From NCBI RefSeq assembly GCF_014851585.1, contig NZ_JACVAB010000002.1, positions 1,033,551-1,097,550 of the forward strand: a DNA stretch of 64,000 nucleotides, read 5' to 3'. Shown here piece by piece: positions 28,185 to 39,266 of the stretch (the stretch's first letter is position 1; each line of letters begins with the position of its first letter). Origin of the DNA: Agrobacterium sp. AGB01. Its GTDB lineage: Bacteria > Pseudomonadota > Alphaproteobacteria > Rhizobiales > Rhizobiaceae. Made by a program: the position numbers and the translations under genes. The notes under the pieces were generated by a model that was not told the origin of the DNA, did no database searches, and saw only the letters and a list, made by a program, of their open reading frames with translations.

Positions 28185-28616
28185 ATGCAGACCGTTTTGA
28201 TTGTCATCCATCTCATGATCGTGCTGGCGCTTGTTGGCGTGGTGCTGATTCAGCGTTCAGAAGGCGGCGGCCTTGGTATTGGCGGCGGTTCCGGCTTTAT
28301 GTCGGCCCGCGGTACGGCCAATGCCTTGACGCGCACAACCGGCATTCTTGCCGCGTTGTTCTTCCTGACGTCTCTGGGCCTTGGCCTGTTGACCCGTTAT
28401 GAAGCGCGTCCGACCGACATTCTCGATCGTATTCCTGCAACGCAGGGCCAGGGCAACGGCATTCTCGATACGCTCGGCCCGGCAACGACACCTGCCGCAC
28501 CTGCACCAGCTGGTAACGGCGTTCCTAACAGCTCTGAAGGGGCAGCAGCTCCGGCGCAATCGACACCAGCGCCTGCGGCACCTGCCGACCCGACAGCAGT
28601 TCCGACCGGTCAATAA
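28185..28616 (+). CDS. secG: Preprotein translocase subunit SecG
   Basis: This 143-residue protein has the two SecG membrane helices (VLIVIHLMIVLALVGVVLIQ and ILAALFFLTSLGLGLL) joined by the glycine-rich loop RSEGGGLGIGGGSGFMSARG. A long alanine/proline/threonine-rich C-terminal tail is typical of alphaproteobacterial SecG. It is part of the SecYEG channel. It lies 103 bp after tpiA and has its own terminator. Confidence 0.93.
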   Translation: MQTVLIVIHLMIVLALVGVVLIQRSEGGGLGIGGGSGFMSARGTANALTRTTGILAALFFLTSLGLGLLTRYEARPTDILDRIPATQGQGNGILDTLGPATTPAAPAPAGNGVPNSSEGAAAPAQSTPAPAAPADPTAVPTGQ

Positions 28617-28637
28617 TCCCGGTCAGCGCATAACACT

Positions 28638-28669
28638 CCGGCAGGCCAAAACCTGCCGGTTTTCTTTTG
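28638..28669 (+). terminator. Terminator of secG
   Basis: CCGGCAGG (28638-28645) pairs with CCTGCCGG (28652-28659), followed by TTTTCTTTT. Confidence 0.85.
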
Positions 28670-28751
28670 TCCATATTCCGGCCGGTTGCCTCGTTTTCCA
28701 CGTGTGATTTCGGGGTTCGAAAAATTTGGGCTGGCGGAATCAATAAAATGA

Positions 28752-30398
<1,647 letters not shown>

Positions 30399-30423
30399 TT
30401 TTCGCAGATAACAACACCGTTTA

Positions 30424-30463
30424 AAACGCCGCCCGACAGATATGCCGGGCGGCGTTTTTTTGT
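30424..30463 (+). terminator. Terminator of pyrG
   Basis: AACGCCGCCCG pairs with CGGGCGGCGTT around a short loop and is followed by seven T. Confidence 0.9.
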
Positions 30464-30610
30464 TTTTCTGATTTTTTGGACGAGGGAGAGGTTGAGGCGT
30501 CGGTTTGGGATTGCTGAGCTTACGCTGCGCCCACCCGCTATTTACCAACGCTCACGGTCTGGCTATGGACGCCGATTATTTGGCTCCAGCAGGCCCAACA
30601 AGTTTTTCTC

Positions 30611-30724
30611 ATGCCTTGTGCTTGTCACAGGCATCCAGTCGACGCGCGTCTGCGCGGCGGGAAGGTCTCTTCCATCCCCAAGACTGGGGATGACTGGATC
30701 CCTGTGACAGGCACAGGGAAGAGG
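30611..30724. repeat. Palindromic repeat R2, copy 1
   Basis: Outer hairpins (ATGCC..TGT-GCTTGTC-ACA..GGCAT and CCCTGTG-ACAG-GCACAGGG) enclose a GACGCGCGTC-type stem and then a CCCCAAG/GGGG stem. Confidence 0.75.
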
Positions 30725-30801
30725 GAGGTTGGCGTTGCAAACGAGTTACAGAGTGACAGACGATAGCGTCACTGACTGGGACTGCGGAACTTGCGCCCCT
30801 A

Positions 30802-30881
30802 ACCTCTACCCTTGTGGGAGAGGAAGAAAAATCATGGTCTTGGGCTTGCCAAGTCATAGATTTTTCAGGCGAGGGGTTCTG
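30802..30881. repeat. Two-hairpin repeat R3, copy 1
   Basis: The first hairpin is CCTCT-A-CCC-TTGT-GGG-AGAGG. The second has outer stem AAAAATC/GATTTTT, then ATG/CAT, then CTTGG/CCAAG. A constant CAGG-GAGGGG tail follows. It is matched by the copy at 39114. Confidence 0.75.
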
Positions 30882-30904
30882 TTGTGCCTCACCCTAAACT
30901 ACCG

Positions 30905-31000
30905 TCATACGTGGGCTTGTCCCAAGTATCTAACCCCATCTCGTCAAACGAAATGAATGCGGTTGGCGTGGTTAGATACTCGCCACAAGGGCGAGGATGA
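30905..31000. repeat. Dispersed palindromic repeat R1, copy 3
   Basis: The left hairpin is TACGTGG-GCTTGTC-CCAAGTA and the right hairpin CTCGCC/GGCGAG. The interior is shared with copy 2. The next 35-40 bp (TTGGAGATGTTG, then GCAGCACTCTCA) also recur after the copy at 54884. Confidence 0.8.
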
Positions 31001-31032
31001 CGTTGGAGATGTTGTTGTGGCGTGCAGCACTC

Positions 31033-31060
31033 TCATCCCTCATCCCTCATCCCTCATCCC
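31033..31060. repeat. Four tandem copies of TCATCCC
   Basis: Four perfect 7-bp units lie at the junction of R1 and inverted R2. The matching place after the R1 copy at 54884 shows a single imperfect unit, so this looks like slippage expansion. Confidence 0.8.
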
Positions 31061-31168
31061 TCGTGCTCGTCACAGGCATCCAGTCAGCCCTAGTCTTGGG
31101 GCTGGAAAGATGTCTTTTGACGCGCAGACGCGCGTCTGCTGGATCCCTGTGACGGGCACAGGGAAGAG
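31059..31168. repeat. Palindromic repeat R2, copy 2, inverted
   Basis: It has the same outer hairpins as copy 1, but the interior stems occur in reverse order. CCCTAG/TTGGGG precedes the GACGCGCAGACGCGCGTC stem; its reverse complement lines up with copy 1. Confidence 0.7.
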
Positions 31169-31204
31169 GGTGGTTGAGGTGACTGTCGCGGCAAATGACC
31201 CTGC

Positions 31205-31241
31205 CAAGCGATAAACGTCAACGCAGATGTACAACGGCCTG
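31205..31241 (-). repeat. Tandem duplicate of the NUDIX gene 3' end
   Basis: These 37 bp are a diverged copy of the adjacent 31242-31279. Both share ATAAAC and TCAACGCAGATG, and on the minus strand both read as HLR followed by TGA. Confidence 0.65.
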
Positions 31242-31255
31242 CAAGGCAATAAACC

Positions 31256-31666
31256 TCAACGCAGATGCGCGAATGCCTGAGCGGCAAAGACCGACATGGG
31301 TTTGGGCAAGTTGTCGAGATCAAACCAGCCGATTTCGGACAGCTTGTCCGGTTCCGCCAGTACGGCGTCACCAGAGGTGTCATCGGTCACGTAGATAAAC
31401 GCGACCCAGTGCTGTTTTTCGTCGGGAATGATCTGTTCGGTCACGCAGAGGAAAGAAACTTCGCCGATTTGCAGGCCGGTTTCTTCGTTGGCTTCACGCC
31501 GTGCCGCTTCAAAGGCCGGTTCGAGGTGATCCACCTTGCCACCGGGAATACTCCAGTGGCCGGCTTCCGGCGCTTTCATGCGACGGCAAAGTAAAACCTT
31601 GCCGTCACGTCTTATAACAAGCCCACAGCCGACGCCGGGAAAATCAATGCCGGGAAGACCGTTCAT
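31256..31666 (-). CDS. NUDIX hydrolase
   Basis: A 136-residue protein with a complete Nudix box GGKVDHLEP...RREANEETGL (GX5EX7REX2EEXGL), so it should hydrolyse a nucleoside diphosphate linked to another group. FPGVGCGLVIRRDGKVLLCRR is the first strand pair. The ATG at 31666 (MNGLPGIDF) is preferred; a longer start at 31708 exists. Its last codons are tandemly duplicated downstream. Substrate unknown; MutT-like or CTP-sanitising roles are possible. Confidence 0.85.
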   Translation of the reverse strand: MNGLPGIDFPGVGCGLVIRRDGKVLLCRRMKAPEAGHWSIPGGKVDHLEPAFEAARREANEETGLQIGEVSFLCVTEQIIPDEKQHWVAFIYVTDDTSGDAVLAEPDKLSEIGWFDLDNLPKPMSVFAAQAFAHLR

Positions 31667-31725
31667 GCCATTCTCACTTACATGTTTTCCAATCAGCCTT
31701 AAGGCCAACAGGATATTGCGACCAA

Positions 31726-33267
<1,542 letters not shown>

Positions 33268-33496
33268 ATCGCCGGAACGTTAACGGCGATTGGGCGCGGC
33301 ATAGGCCGAAATTGGCTGAAAGTCAAGGAATTCGCCACAATTGGCGGGACTGAAGGTCACATATGTTAACGCTTCGCAACCGTATTTGTGAAAAACAATT
33401 TGCAATCACCGCTTTTGGTGCGTTGACGGCGTTTTTCAGCCTGTCACCATGCGGAGAGATTTTGCCAGGAAACCGCCAGCATAGCCGGCGAAATAG

Positions 33497-34777
33497 TTAG
33501 TTCAGGTAGGACTGCAACTTCACGCCCGCGCTCAGGAAACGCATCGGGTCGACCGGGCTGTCGTTGCGACGTACTTCGTAATGTACGTGCGGGCCGGTGG
33601 AGCGGCCAGTGCTGCCAGCCCGGCCAACAATGTCGCCGGCTTCAATAGTATCGCCAACCTTGACGAGAATGGCTGACATATGTCCGTAGCGGGTGGTGAT
33701 GCCCTGTCCGTGGTCGACCTCGACCATGTTGCCGTAACCGCCGGAATTGGCGGCAACCGTCACGGTGCCAGCGCCGGTCGACCGCACGTTTGCACCGGTC
33801 TCTGCCTGAAAATCAATGCCTGCATGCAGGGCCGGGCGACCAAGAAACGGGTCCATACGGTTGCCAAAGCGGCTGGTGATGTTGCGGCCGGGGGCAGGGT
33901 TGCCAAACGGCAGCTCACCTGCAGTACTGCGCATGATCTCAAGCCGATTGAGGGCGACATCAAGATCATTCATCGAGTTTTCGAAGATGCTGCCATTGGC
34001 GTCCTGGGGTTCGACGAAGGGACCACCGATGCCGGATGGCTTGAGGTCATCGATCTTGATGCCGGTGCGCGTCATGATCGCCGCCATTTCCTCGGTCTTC
34101 TTGTCGGCGCCACGGGTCAGTTGGGTGATTCGGTGCAGCTGGTCCTGTTCGATTGTCTTGAGCGATAGCGTGACCTTGGAAAATACCCGGTCGGCTCGGT
34201 CAGACGAGTTTTCGCCAACCGGGGCATAACCAAGGGCGGTGACTGCTGCGGGAGTTGCTGCCTTTTTCGATGTGCCGAGAAGGTTTTCAATGGCGTTTAC
34301 GCCGCCAGACAGGCTGGCCTGTTTGCCCGGTGTTGCTGTTGTAGATGGTTCTTCCGTGCTGAGGCCGGATTCTTCGGCGCGTTCCAGCAATCCGCCAAGG
34401 CGGCCGTGGCGCGAGGTGAGGGCGGCCTGCTGCTCGAAAAGCTTTTCCACTTTCTGTTCAACAACTTGCTGGTCCAGCAACTGGCGTGATGTGACGCGGT
34501 CGATCTGCGCGCGCAGTGCAGAAATGCGGTCTTCATAGTCGTGTTGCATACGGGCCTGATGGGCAATGGTTGCGCCAATCAGGTCATCGCGGAAAATCAG
34601 ATAAGCGGTTGCAGCAAGATAACCGATGCCGAGAACGCAGACGAAACACAGCGTCACTGCTGCCATCCACGGGCGGATGGTCAGGTGGCGCACCTGGTCG
34701 CCACTGGCAAGGATCAGCACATGCTGCTTTTTTTGTTTGCCGAATGTACGGTGCTCTGCGGGATGAGCCAAAATCAC
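33497..34777 (-). CDS. M23 family metallopeptidase with membrane anchor and coiled coil
   Basis: A 426-residue envelope protein. One N-terminal membrane helix (VTLCFVCVLGIGYLAATAYLIF) and a coiled coil (about 75-130) precede a C-terminal LytM/M23 domain with zinc motif HAGID, YGHMS and GPHVHYEV. All catalytic residues are present, so it may be an active peptidoglycan endopeptidase, not only an EnvC-like activator. The start is a GTG at 34777, or more likely a TTG at 34771 because GAGGA then has better spacing. Confidence 0.88.
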   Translation of the reverse strand: MILAHPAEHRTFGKQKKQHVLILASGDQVRHLTIRPWMAAVTLCFVCVLGIGYLAATAYLIFRDDLIGATIAHQARMQHDYEDRISALRAQIDRVTSRQLLDQQVVEQKVEKLFEQQAALTSRHGRLGGLLERAEESGLSTEEPSTTATPGKQASLSGGVNAIENLLGTSKKAATPAAVTALGYAPVGENSSDRADRVFSKVTLSLKTIEQDQLHRITQLTRGADKKTEEMAAIMTRTGIKIDDLKPSGIGGPFVEPQDANGSIFENSMNDLDVALNRLEIMRSTAGELPFGNPAPGRNITSRFGNRMDPFLGRPALHAGIDFQAETGANVRSTGAGTVTVAANSGGYGNMVEVDHGQGITTRYGHMSAILVKVGDTIEAGDIVGRAGSTGRSTGPHVHYEVRRNDSPVDPMRFLSAGVKLQSYLN

Positions 34778-34892
34778 GTCCTCAGCGGTTTCGTTATGCT
34801 GAAGGATGGTATTTTGTTATGGTTAATGAAGTTTTGATGCTGCCGGTATTTATGGGTTAAACACCGGCAGAAATGCTTATTTGAAGGACCTT

Positions 34893-35366
34893 TTAGGCGT
34901 TCAGGCCCTGTGCTGCTTCAAGCACTTGCTGGGCGTGGCCAGCCACTTTCACCTTGTTCCAGACGTGGGTAATCTTGCCGTCAGGCCCGATCAGGAATGT
35001 GGTTCTTTCCACGCCCATGTACTTTTTGCCGTACATGCTTTTTTCTTTCCACACGCCATAGGCTTCAAGCGTGGCTTTGTCCTCATCGGAGGCCAGCATC
35101 ACGGTGAGCGCGTGTTTGGCGGCGAATTTGTCGTGGCTTTTGACCGAATCAGGCGAAATGCCGATAACCACGGTATTGGCGGCCTCAAACTGCGTCGCAA
35201 GGGCGCTGAAATCGATCGCTTCGACCGTGCAGCCGGATGTGTCGTCTTTGGGATAAAAGTACAGGGCCACATTTTTTCCCGAAAGAGCCGATAAAGTAAC
35301 GGTTCCGGCCCCGTTTTTAGAAAGCGTGAAATCGGGTGCCTTGTCGCCGACAAGCAAATCTGCCAT
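34893..35366 (-). CDS. bcp: Thioredoxin-dependent peroxiredoxin, one-cysteine Bcp type
   Basis: A 157-residue peroxiredoxin reducing hydroperoxides. LLVGDKAPDFTL begins the fold, and the peroxidatic cysteine lies in DDTSGCTVEAIDF. It is the only cysteine in the protein, so the resolving cysteine five residues later in E. coli Bcp is absent. Recycling therefore needs an external thiol. The ATG at 35366 matches family starts. It is divergent from the DUF3971 gene. Confidence 0.92.
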   Translation of the reverse strand: MADLLVGDKAPDFTLSKNGAGTVTLSALSGKNVALYFYPKDDTSGCTVEAIDFSALATQFEAANTVVIGISPDSVKSHDKFAAKHALTVMLASDEDKATLEAYGVWKEKSMYGKKYMGVERTTFLIGPDGKITHVWNKVKVAGHAQQVLEAAQGLNA

Positions 35367-35482
35367 GAGCTTAACCTTATGTTTCGCCTTGGTGTTGAGG
35401 ATTATTCCTATCAACCGTTATAGACTGCAACGAAAACCGTCCAGTGCCTGGACACGATGTTTCAGGAGACGAGCGCGGACGA

Positions 35483-38400
35483 ATGGCTGAGATTCGCGGC
35501 GAAAAAGTAAAATTTCGCAAGCAGGATATTATTCCGCTGCACGATCTGCCTTCTGCGAAAGCGGAAGAACCCCTTATCGTGCATTGCCCGCCGCCACGCT
35601 CCGTCAGTCGCGTTTGCCTGAAATTTGTCACCGGCATTTTTGTTGTGGTGTTTCTGCTGGTGGGCGGCTTTGTCGCCGCCATTGAAACCGGCTCGGTTGA
35701 CGGCATCTTGTCCTCGCAGGCTGAAATGGCGCTGAAGCGGGCGATTGACCCGCGTTACGAAGCGCGCATCGGTTCTACCGCCATTCGTTTTGTCAAAGGG
35801 TTCCGGTTGGCGCTTGAGGCGCGTGACGTCGATATTGTCGATACGCAAGGCCAGAAACACCTGAGCCGCGCTGCCGTCATTCGTATGGCTCTGAACCCGA
35901 TGGCGTTGCTGACCGGCCAGATTTCGCTTGAGAGCATCGATGCCTCTTCGCTTTCGCTGGATGTCGCGTCGCTACCGGCCGGCAAACCGATCGATATCTC
36001 GACCTGGCGGGTGGATGCCATTCCGGAGGTACTGGAAACGGCGTTCGGCTCGCTGGATGGCATGTTGTCCAATTTCGAGCGGGCTGGCACCGACCGCATC
36101 AGCATTGACGGTATCTCGATCACCATTCCGAAAAAGGACGGCGGAAAACCGCTGCTTTTTGACGTTCGACAGATGGCGATGACCCGCAATCCGCAGGGCG
36201 GCTACAATCTGGAGGGTGAATTGGCCTTCAATGGCGAACTTGCCGCCTTCTCTTTGTCGATTGAGAGTGCGGGCGGCAAGATAACGGCATTTGAAGCCAA
36301 CCTAGACGGGCTTGACCTCAATCCGCTGACCATTCGGCGCGATCCGGAAGGTTTCATGCATGAGGGGGCCGACCTCAAGGCCGGTGTTCGCATTATCGCA
36401 AAACGCCAGAGCCCCGAGGTGGCACCGCTTTTGAGCGTGATGCTGGGTGTCGGTAATGGCAGCCTTTATATTGGCGGTGAAGAACAGTTGGTTTCCACCG
36501 GCCGGATGACCGCGCAGTATGATTTTGAGAAACGCGAAATCGAAATTGCAAAGTCGCGGCTGGAGCTGGAGCGTACCGTCGTTCCGTTTGAAGGCAGTAT
36601 CAAGGACACGGCAGACGATCAGGCGCAGCAGGGTTTTGATCTGGCGCTGTCCGTTACCGACGGTATTGCGGCGGCCGCTATGTCTGGCGAAGCGCCAGTG
36701 CCCTTCGGGCTGACTGCAAATGGCCAATATCTCAAAGCGACCAAAGAGCTGAATGTGCCATCGCTTTATGTGGCGGGGCCAATGGGTGATATGGCCGGAT
36801 CGCTGAAAATCCGCTTTGCCGAGAAGGGATCGCCGGAAATCAGCTTTGGCGGACAGATTCCCAAGATGGAGGCAACCGCAGTCAAGCAGCTGTGGCCGTT
36901 CTGGATGGCACGCAAGGTGCGCCCGTGGGTGGTTGGCAATATTTTTGGTGGCACCGTTACCAATGGTTCGATTGCGGTGTTTATCCCGCAGGGCAGAATG
37001 TGCGGCATCGGTTGCCCGCTGGAACTGCATGACGACGAAATCCAGATCCAATTCGATATCGAAAATACCCGGCTCAACATAACAGGTGATATTCCGCCGC
37101 TGCGTGACGCGGTGGCGCATTTCAACCTCAAGGGCGAGAAGGTTGATGTAACGGTTGCCAAGGCAACGTCCTACTTCCCGTCCAACCGTTCGCTGGCGGT
37201 GGAAAGTGGCCGTTTCACCATCCCCTCGACCTATGCCAAACCGCTGATGGCTGATCTTGACCTGTTCGTGTCCGGCAGTGCCGATACTATCGCCGAAATG
37301 GCCAATTTCAAACCGATCAATGCCTTGAAGGATACGACCTTTAAACCCGAGGATTTCAGGGGCAATGTGAAGGCGCAGGTCAACGCGACCTTCGGTCTGC
37401 TTAGCAGCCAGAATCCGCCGCATCCCGCATGGGCGGCCAGCCTGACGCTGGACAATGTCTCGTTGGCAAAACCGTTTGCCAACCGTCAGGTGGCCGATCT
37501 GAACGGTGCGCTGAATATCGACAACAATGTTTTGCGCCTGCAGGGCAACGGCAAGGTCGATGATGTGGCCATGGACATCAACCTGATCGAACCCCTGAGG
37601 GACAGCAGCAAGATTGCCCGTGAATTTTCGTTGAAGGCGGTGATTGGCAATGACCAGATTGCCAAATTTGCGCCGGGGCTTGGCAGTGTCGTCAGCGGAC
37701 CGATGACGTTGCAATTGGATGGCAAGGGTGAAACTGACCAGACTATCCGGCTTGATCTGACCAAATCGTCGCTGACCGTTCCCGGTATTGGCTGGAGCAA
37801 GGGGCCGGGCGTCAAGGCGGATGCGACCTTCCATATGCTGTCGGATCAGGGGCGGGTGTCGATCCGCGACTTTGAGCTGAAGGGCGATGGTTTTGGTGCC
37901 AAGGGCAATCTGGAACTGGCGCAGGGCGGGCTGGTTTCGGCTGACTTCTCGCATATGAAACTGTCGGCGTCTGATGACTACGCCGTGCAGATCAAGGCCG
38001 CAAAACGTGATTATGTCGTGACGGCATCGGGCAAGTCGGTTGATATTCGGCCGCTGATTGCTCGTATTCGCAGTTCGGAAAAATCCGGTTCTGACGACAG
38101 TGCTGGCGACATAAAGATCAATGCGCGGTTTGACCGGGTGATCGGGTTCAACAATGAAGCCCTGTCCAACGTCACATCCAACGTCTTCCTGCGCAACGGT
38201 AAACTCAATTCCCTGCAAATGGACGGTGTTACCGACAGCCGTCAGGCGATTGTCGCGCAGACCAGTGCCGGCGGCGGACGCCAGACCATCAACCTGACCA
38301 GCAGCGATGCCGGTGCCATTATCCGTTTCGCCAATATCTACACCCGCATCAATGGCGGCCTGCTGAACATCGTGTTCAACACCGTCAATGGTGATGACTG

Positions 38401-38878
38401 GTTCGGCTCTGTCGATATGCGCAACTTCTCTGTGTCGAACGAACAGAAGCTGCAGGACATTGTTGCGACACCGGTTGGCCAGGACGGACGCAGTCTCAAT
38501 AAGGCGGTGCGTCGGGACATCGACGTCAGCTCGGAAAAGTTCCAGCGTGGTTTTGCCCGCGTCATTTACGGCGGTGGCGCGCTGAATGTCGAAAATGGCG
38601 TTGTGCGTGGCGAGCAGGTGGGTGCGACCTTCCAGGGCACGCTGAAGGACGCCAATGGCAATATGGACATGACCGGCACGTTCATGCCTGCCTATGGTCT
38701 CAACCGGCTGTTTGGTGAACTGCCCTTCATCGGTGTCATCCTGGGCAATGGCCGCGATCGTGGTCTGTTGGGCATTACCTTCAAACTGTCTGGCCGTTCC
38801 GACACGCCAAGGCTGACGGTCAATCCGCTGTCGCTGATTGCACCTGGCGTTTTCCGGCAGATTTTCGAGTTTCAGTGA
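35483..38878 (+). CDS. Giant DUF3971/AsmA-like envelope protein (YhdP type)
   Basis: This 1131-residue protein has a cytoplasmic basic start (KVKFRKQDI), one membrane helix near residue 45-67 (TGIFVVVFLLVGGFVAAIETG) and a huge periplasmic part made of repeating beta-strand units. The DUF3971 region is followed by an AsmA-like C-terminus with LPFIGVILGNGRDRGLLGI. YhdP/TamB/AsmA proteins form hydrophobic grooves moving phospholipid to the outer membrane; this role is inferred from family. Monocistronic, between bcp and tyrS. The start at 35483 follows AGGAGA at long spacing, so it is only probable. Confidence 0.85.
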   Translation: MAEIRGEKVKFRKQDIIPLHDLPSAKAEEPLIVHCPPPRSVSRVCLKFVTGIFVVVFLLVGGFVAAIETGSVDGILSSQAEMALKRAIDPRYEARIGSTAIRFVKGFRLALEARDVDIVDTQGQKHLSRAAVIRMALNPMALLTGQISLESIDASSLSLDVASLPAGKPIDISTWRVDAIPEVLETAFGSLDGMLSNFERAGTDRISIDGISITIPKKDGGKPLLFDVRQMAMTRNPQGGYNLEGELAFNGELAAFSLSIESAGGKITAFEANLDGLDLNPLTIRRDPEGFMHEGADLKAGVRIIAKRQSPEVAPLLSVMLGVGNGSLYIGGEEQLVSTGRMTAQYDFEKREIEIAKSRLELERTVVPFEGSIKDTADDQAQQGFDLALSVTDGIAAAAMSGEAPVPFGLTANGQYLKATKELNVPSLYVAGPMGDMAGSLKIRFAEKGSPEISFGGQIPKMEATAVKQLWPFWMARKVRPWVVGNIFGGTVTNGSIAVFIPQGRMCGIGCPLELHDDEIQIQFDIENTRLNITGDIPPLRDAVAHFNLKGEKVDVTVAKATSYFPSNRSLAVESGRFTIPSTYAKPLMADLDLFVSGSADTIAEMANFKPINALKDTTFKPEDFRGNVKAQVNATFGLLSSQNPPHPAWAASLTLDNVSLAKPFANRQVADLNGALNIDNNVLRLQGNGKVDDVAMDINLIEPLRDSSKIAREFSLKAVIGNDQIAKFAPGLGSVVSGPMTLQLDGKGETDQTIRLDLTKSSLTVPGIGWSKGPGVKADATFHMLSDQGRVSIRDFELKGDGFGAKGNLELAQGGLVSADFSHMKLSASDDYAVQIKAAKRDYVVTASGKSVDIRPLIARIRSSEKSGSDDSAGDIKINARFDRVIGFNNEALSNVTSNVFLRNGKLNSLQMDGVTDSRQAIVAQTSAGGGRQTINLTSSDAGAIIRFANIYTRINGGLLNIVFNTVNGDDWFGSVDMRNFSVSNEQKLQDIVATPVGQDGRSLNKAVRRDIDVSSEKFQRGFARVIYGGGALNVENGVVRGEQVGATFQGTLKDANGNMDMTGTFMPAYGLNRLFGELPFIGVILGNGRDRGLLGITFKLSGRSDTPRLTVNPLSLIAPGVFRQIFEFQ

Positions 38879-38898
38879 AGGGTTGCCCTATGCCACCG

Positions 38899-38977
38899 TC
38901 ACTCTAGGGCTTGTCCTTGGAACCTAATCACGTTGCATTTGCAGTTGATGGCTTAGATCCTCGCGACAGCGCGAGGA
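38899..38977. repeat. Dispersed palindromic repeat R1, copy 4 (degenerate)
   Basis: The left side keeps the GCTTGTC loop but has a decayed stem. The right side is a perfect CCTCGCG/CGCGAGG hairpin. Confidence 0.65.
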
Positions 38978-38980
38978 AAG

Positions 38981-39037
38981 GGTCTACTCAGCCCAATGAC
39001 TTGGGCTGGCCTGGATCCCTGTGACGAGCACAGGGAG
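38981..39037. repeat. Right half of an R2 element
   Basis: AGCCCAA-TGAC-TTGGGCT and CCCTGTG-ACGA-GCACAGGG hairpins occur in the order seen in the right half of the R2 copy at 41876. Confidence 0.7.
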
Positions 39038-39113
39038 GAGGGGGGAGTATGTTGGTTGCACTGAACGACATAGGATAGCGTTCATGGGTTGGGACCGTGC
39101 CGCGGGCGCCTTT

Positions 39114-39192
39114 ACCTCTACCCTTGTGGGAGAGGAAGAAAAATCATCACCTTAGCTTGCTAAGTGATAGATTTTTCAGGTGAGGGGTCCTG
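39114..39192. repeat. Two-hairpin repeat R3, copy 2
   Basis: The first hairpin is identical to copy 1. The second hairpin differs at paired positions (ATCA/TGAT and CTTAG/CTAAG), keeping the stem. Confidence 0.75.
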
Positions 39193-39213
39193 TTTTCAAA
39201 CTGTGCTTCCCAA

Positions 39214-39240
39214 ACAAAAAGGCCGCTTGCGCGGCCTTTC
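39214..39240 (-). terminator. Terminator of tyrS
   Basis: AAAGGCCGC and GCGGCCTTT form a 9-bp stem with a TTGC loop and a T run on the minus strand. Confidence 0.85.
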
Positions 39241-39266
39241 CGTCCATCATTCATGGGTGCTGACCA

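Larger units (their letters stand above)
30464..31255. other. Repeat-packed convergent gap
   Basis: About 790 bp without a gene hold, in order, an unassigned 140-bp stretch, R2 (30611-30724), a 75-bp spacer, R3 (30802-30881), R1 (30905-31000), a heptamer tandem (31033-31060), an inverted R2 (31059-31168) and a duplicated NUDIX 3' end (31205-31241). Confidence 0.75.
38879..39213. other. Repeat-filled gap between convergent genes
   Basis: About 335 bp without a gene hold an R1 element, half an R2 element, a spacer and an R3 copy, then the tyrS terminator. Confidence 0.7.

Noticed and set aside
28700..28740. GGGGTTCGA stretch considered as a tRNA T-arm
   Set aside because: No acceptor stem, D-arm or anticodon arm can be built around it.
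31033..31060. Short tandem array considered as CRISPR
   Set aside because: Units of 7 bp with no spacers and no cas genes; a simple tandem repeat.
36302..38218. Long minus-strand open frame opposite the DUF3971 gene
   Set aside because: It is a codon-bias shadow in a GC-rich gene; no ribosome site or recognisable domain.
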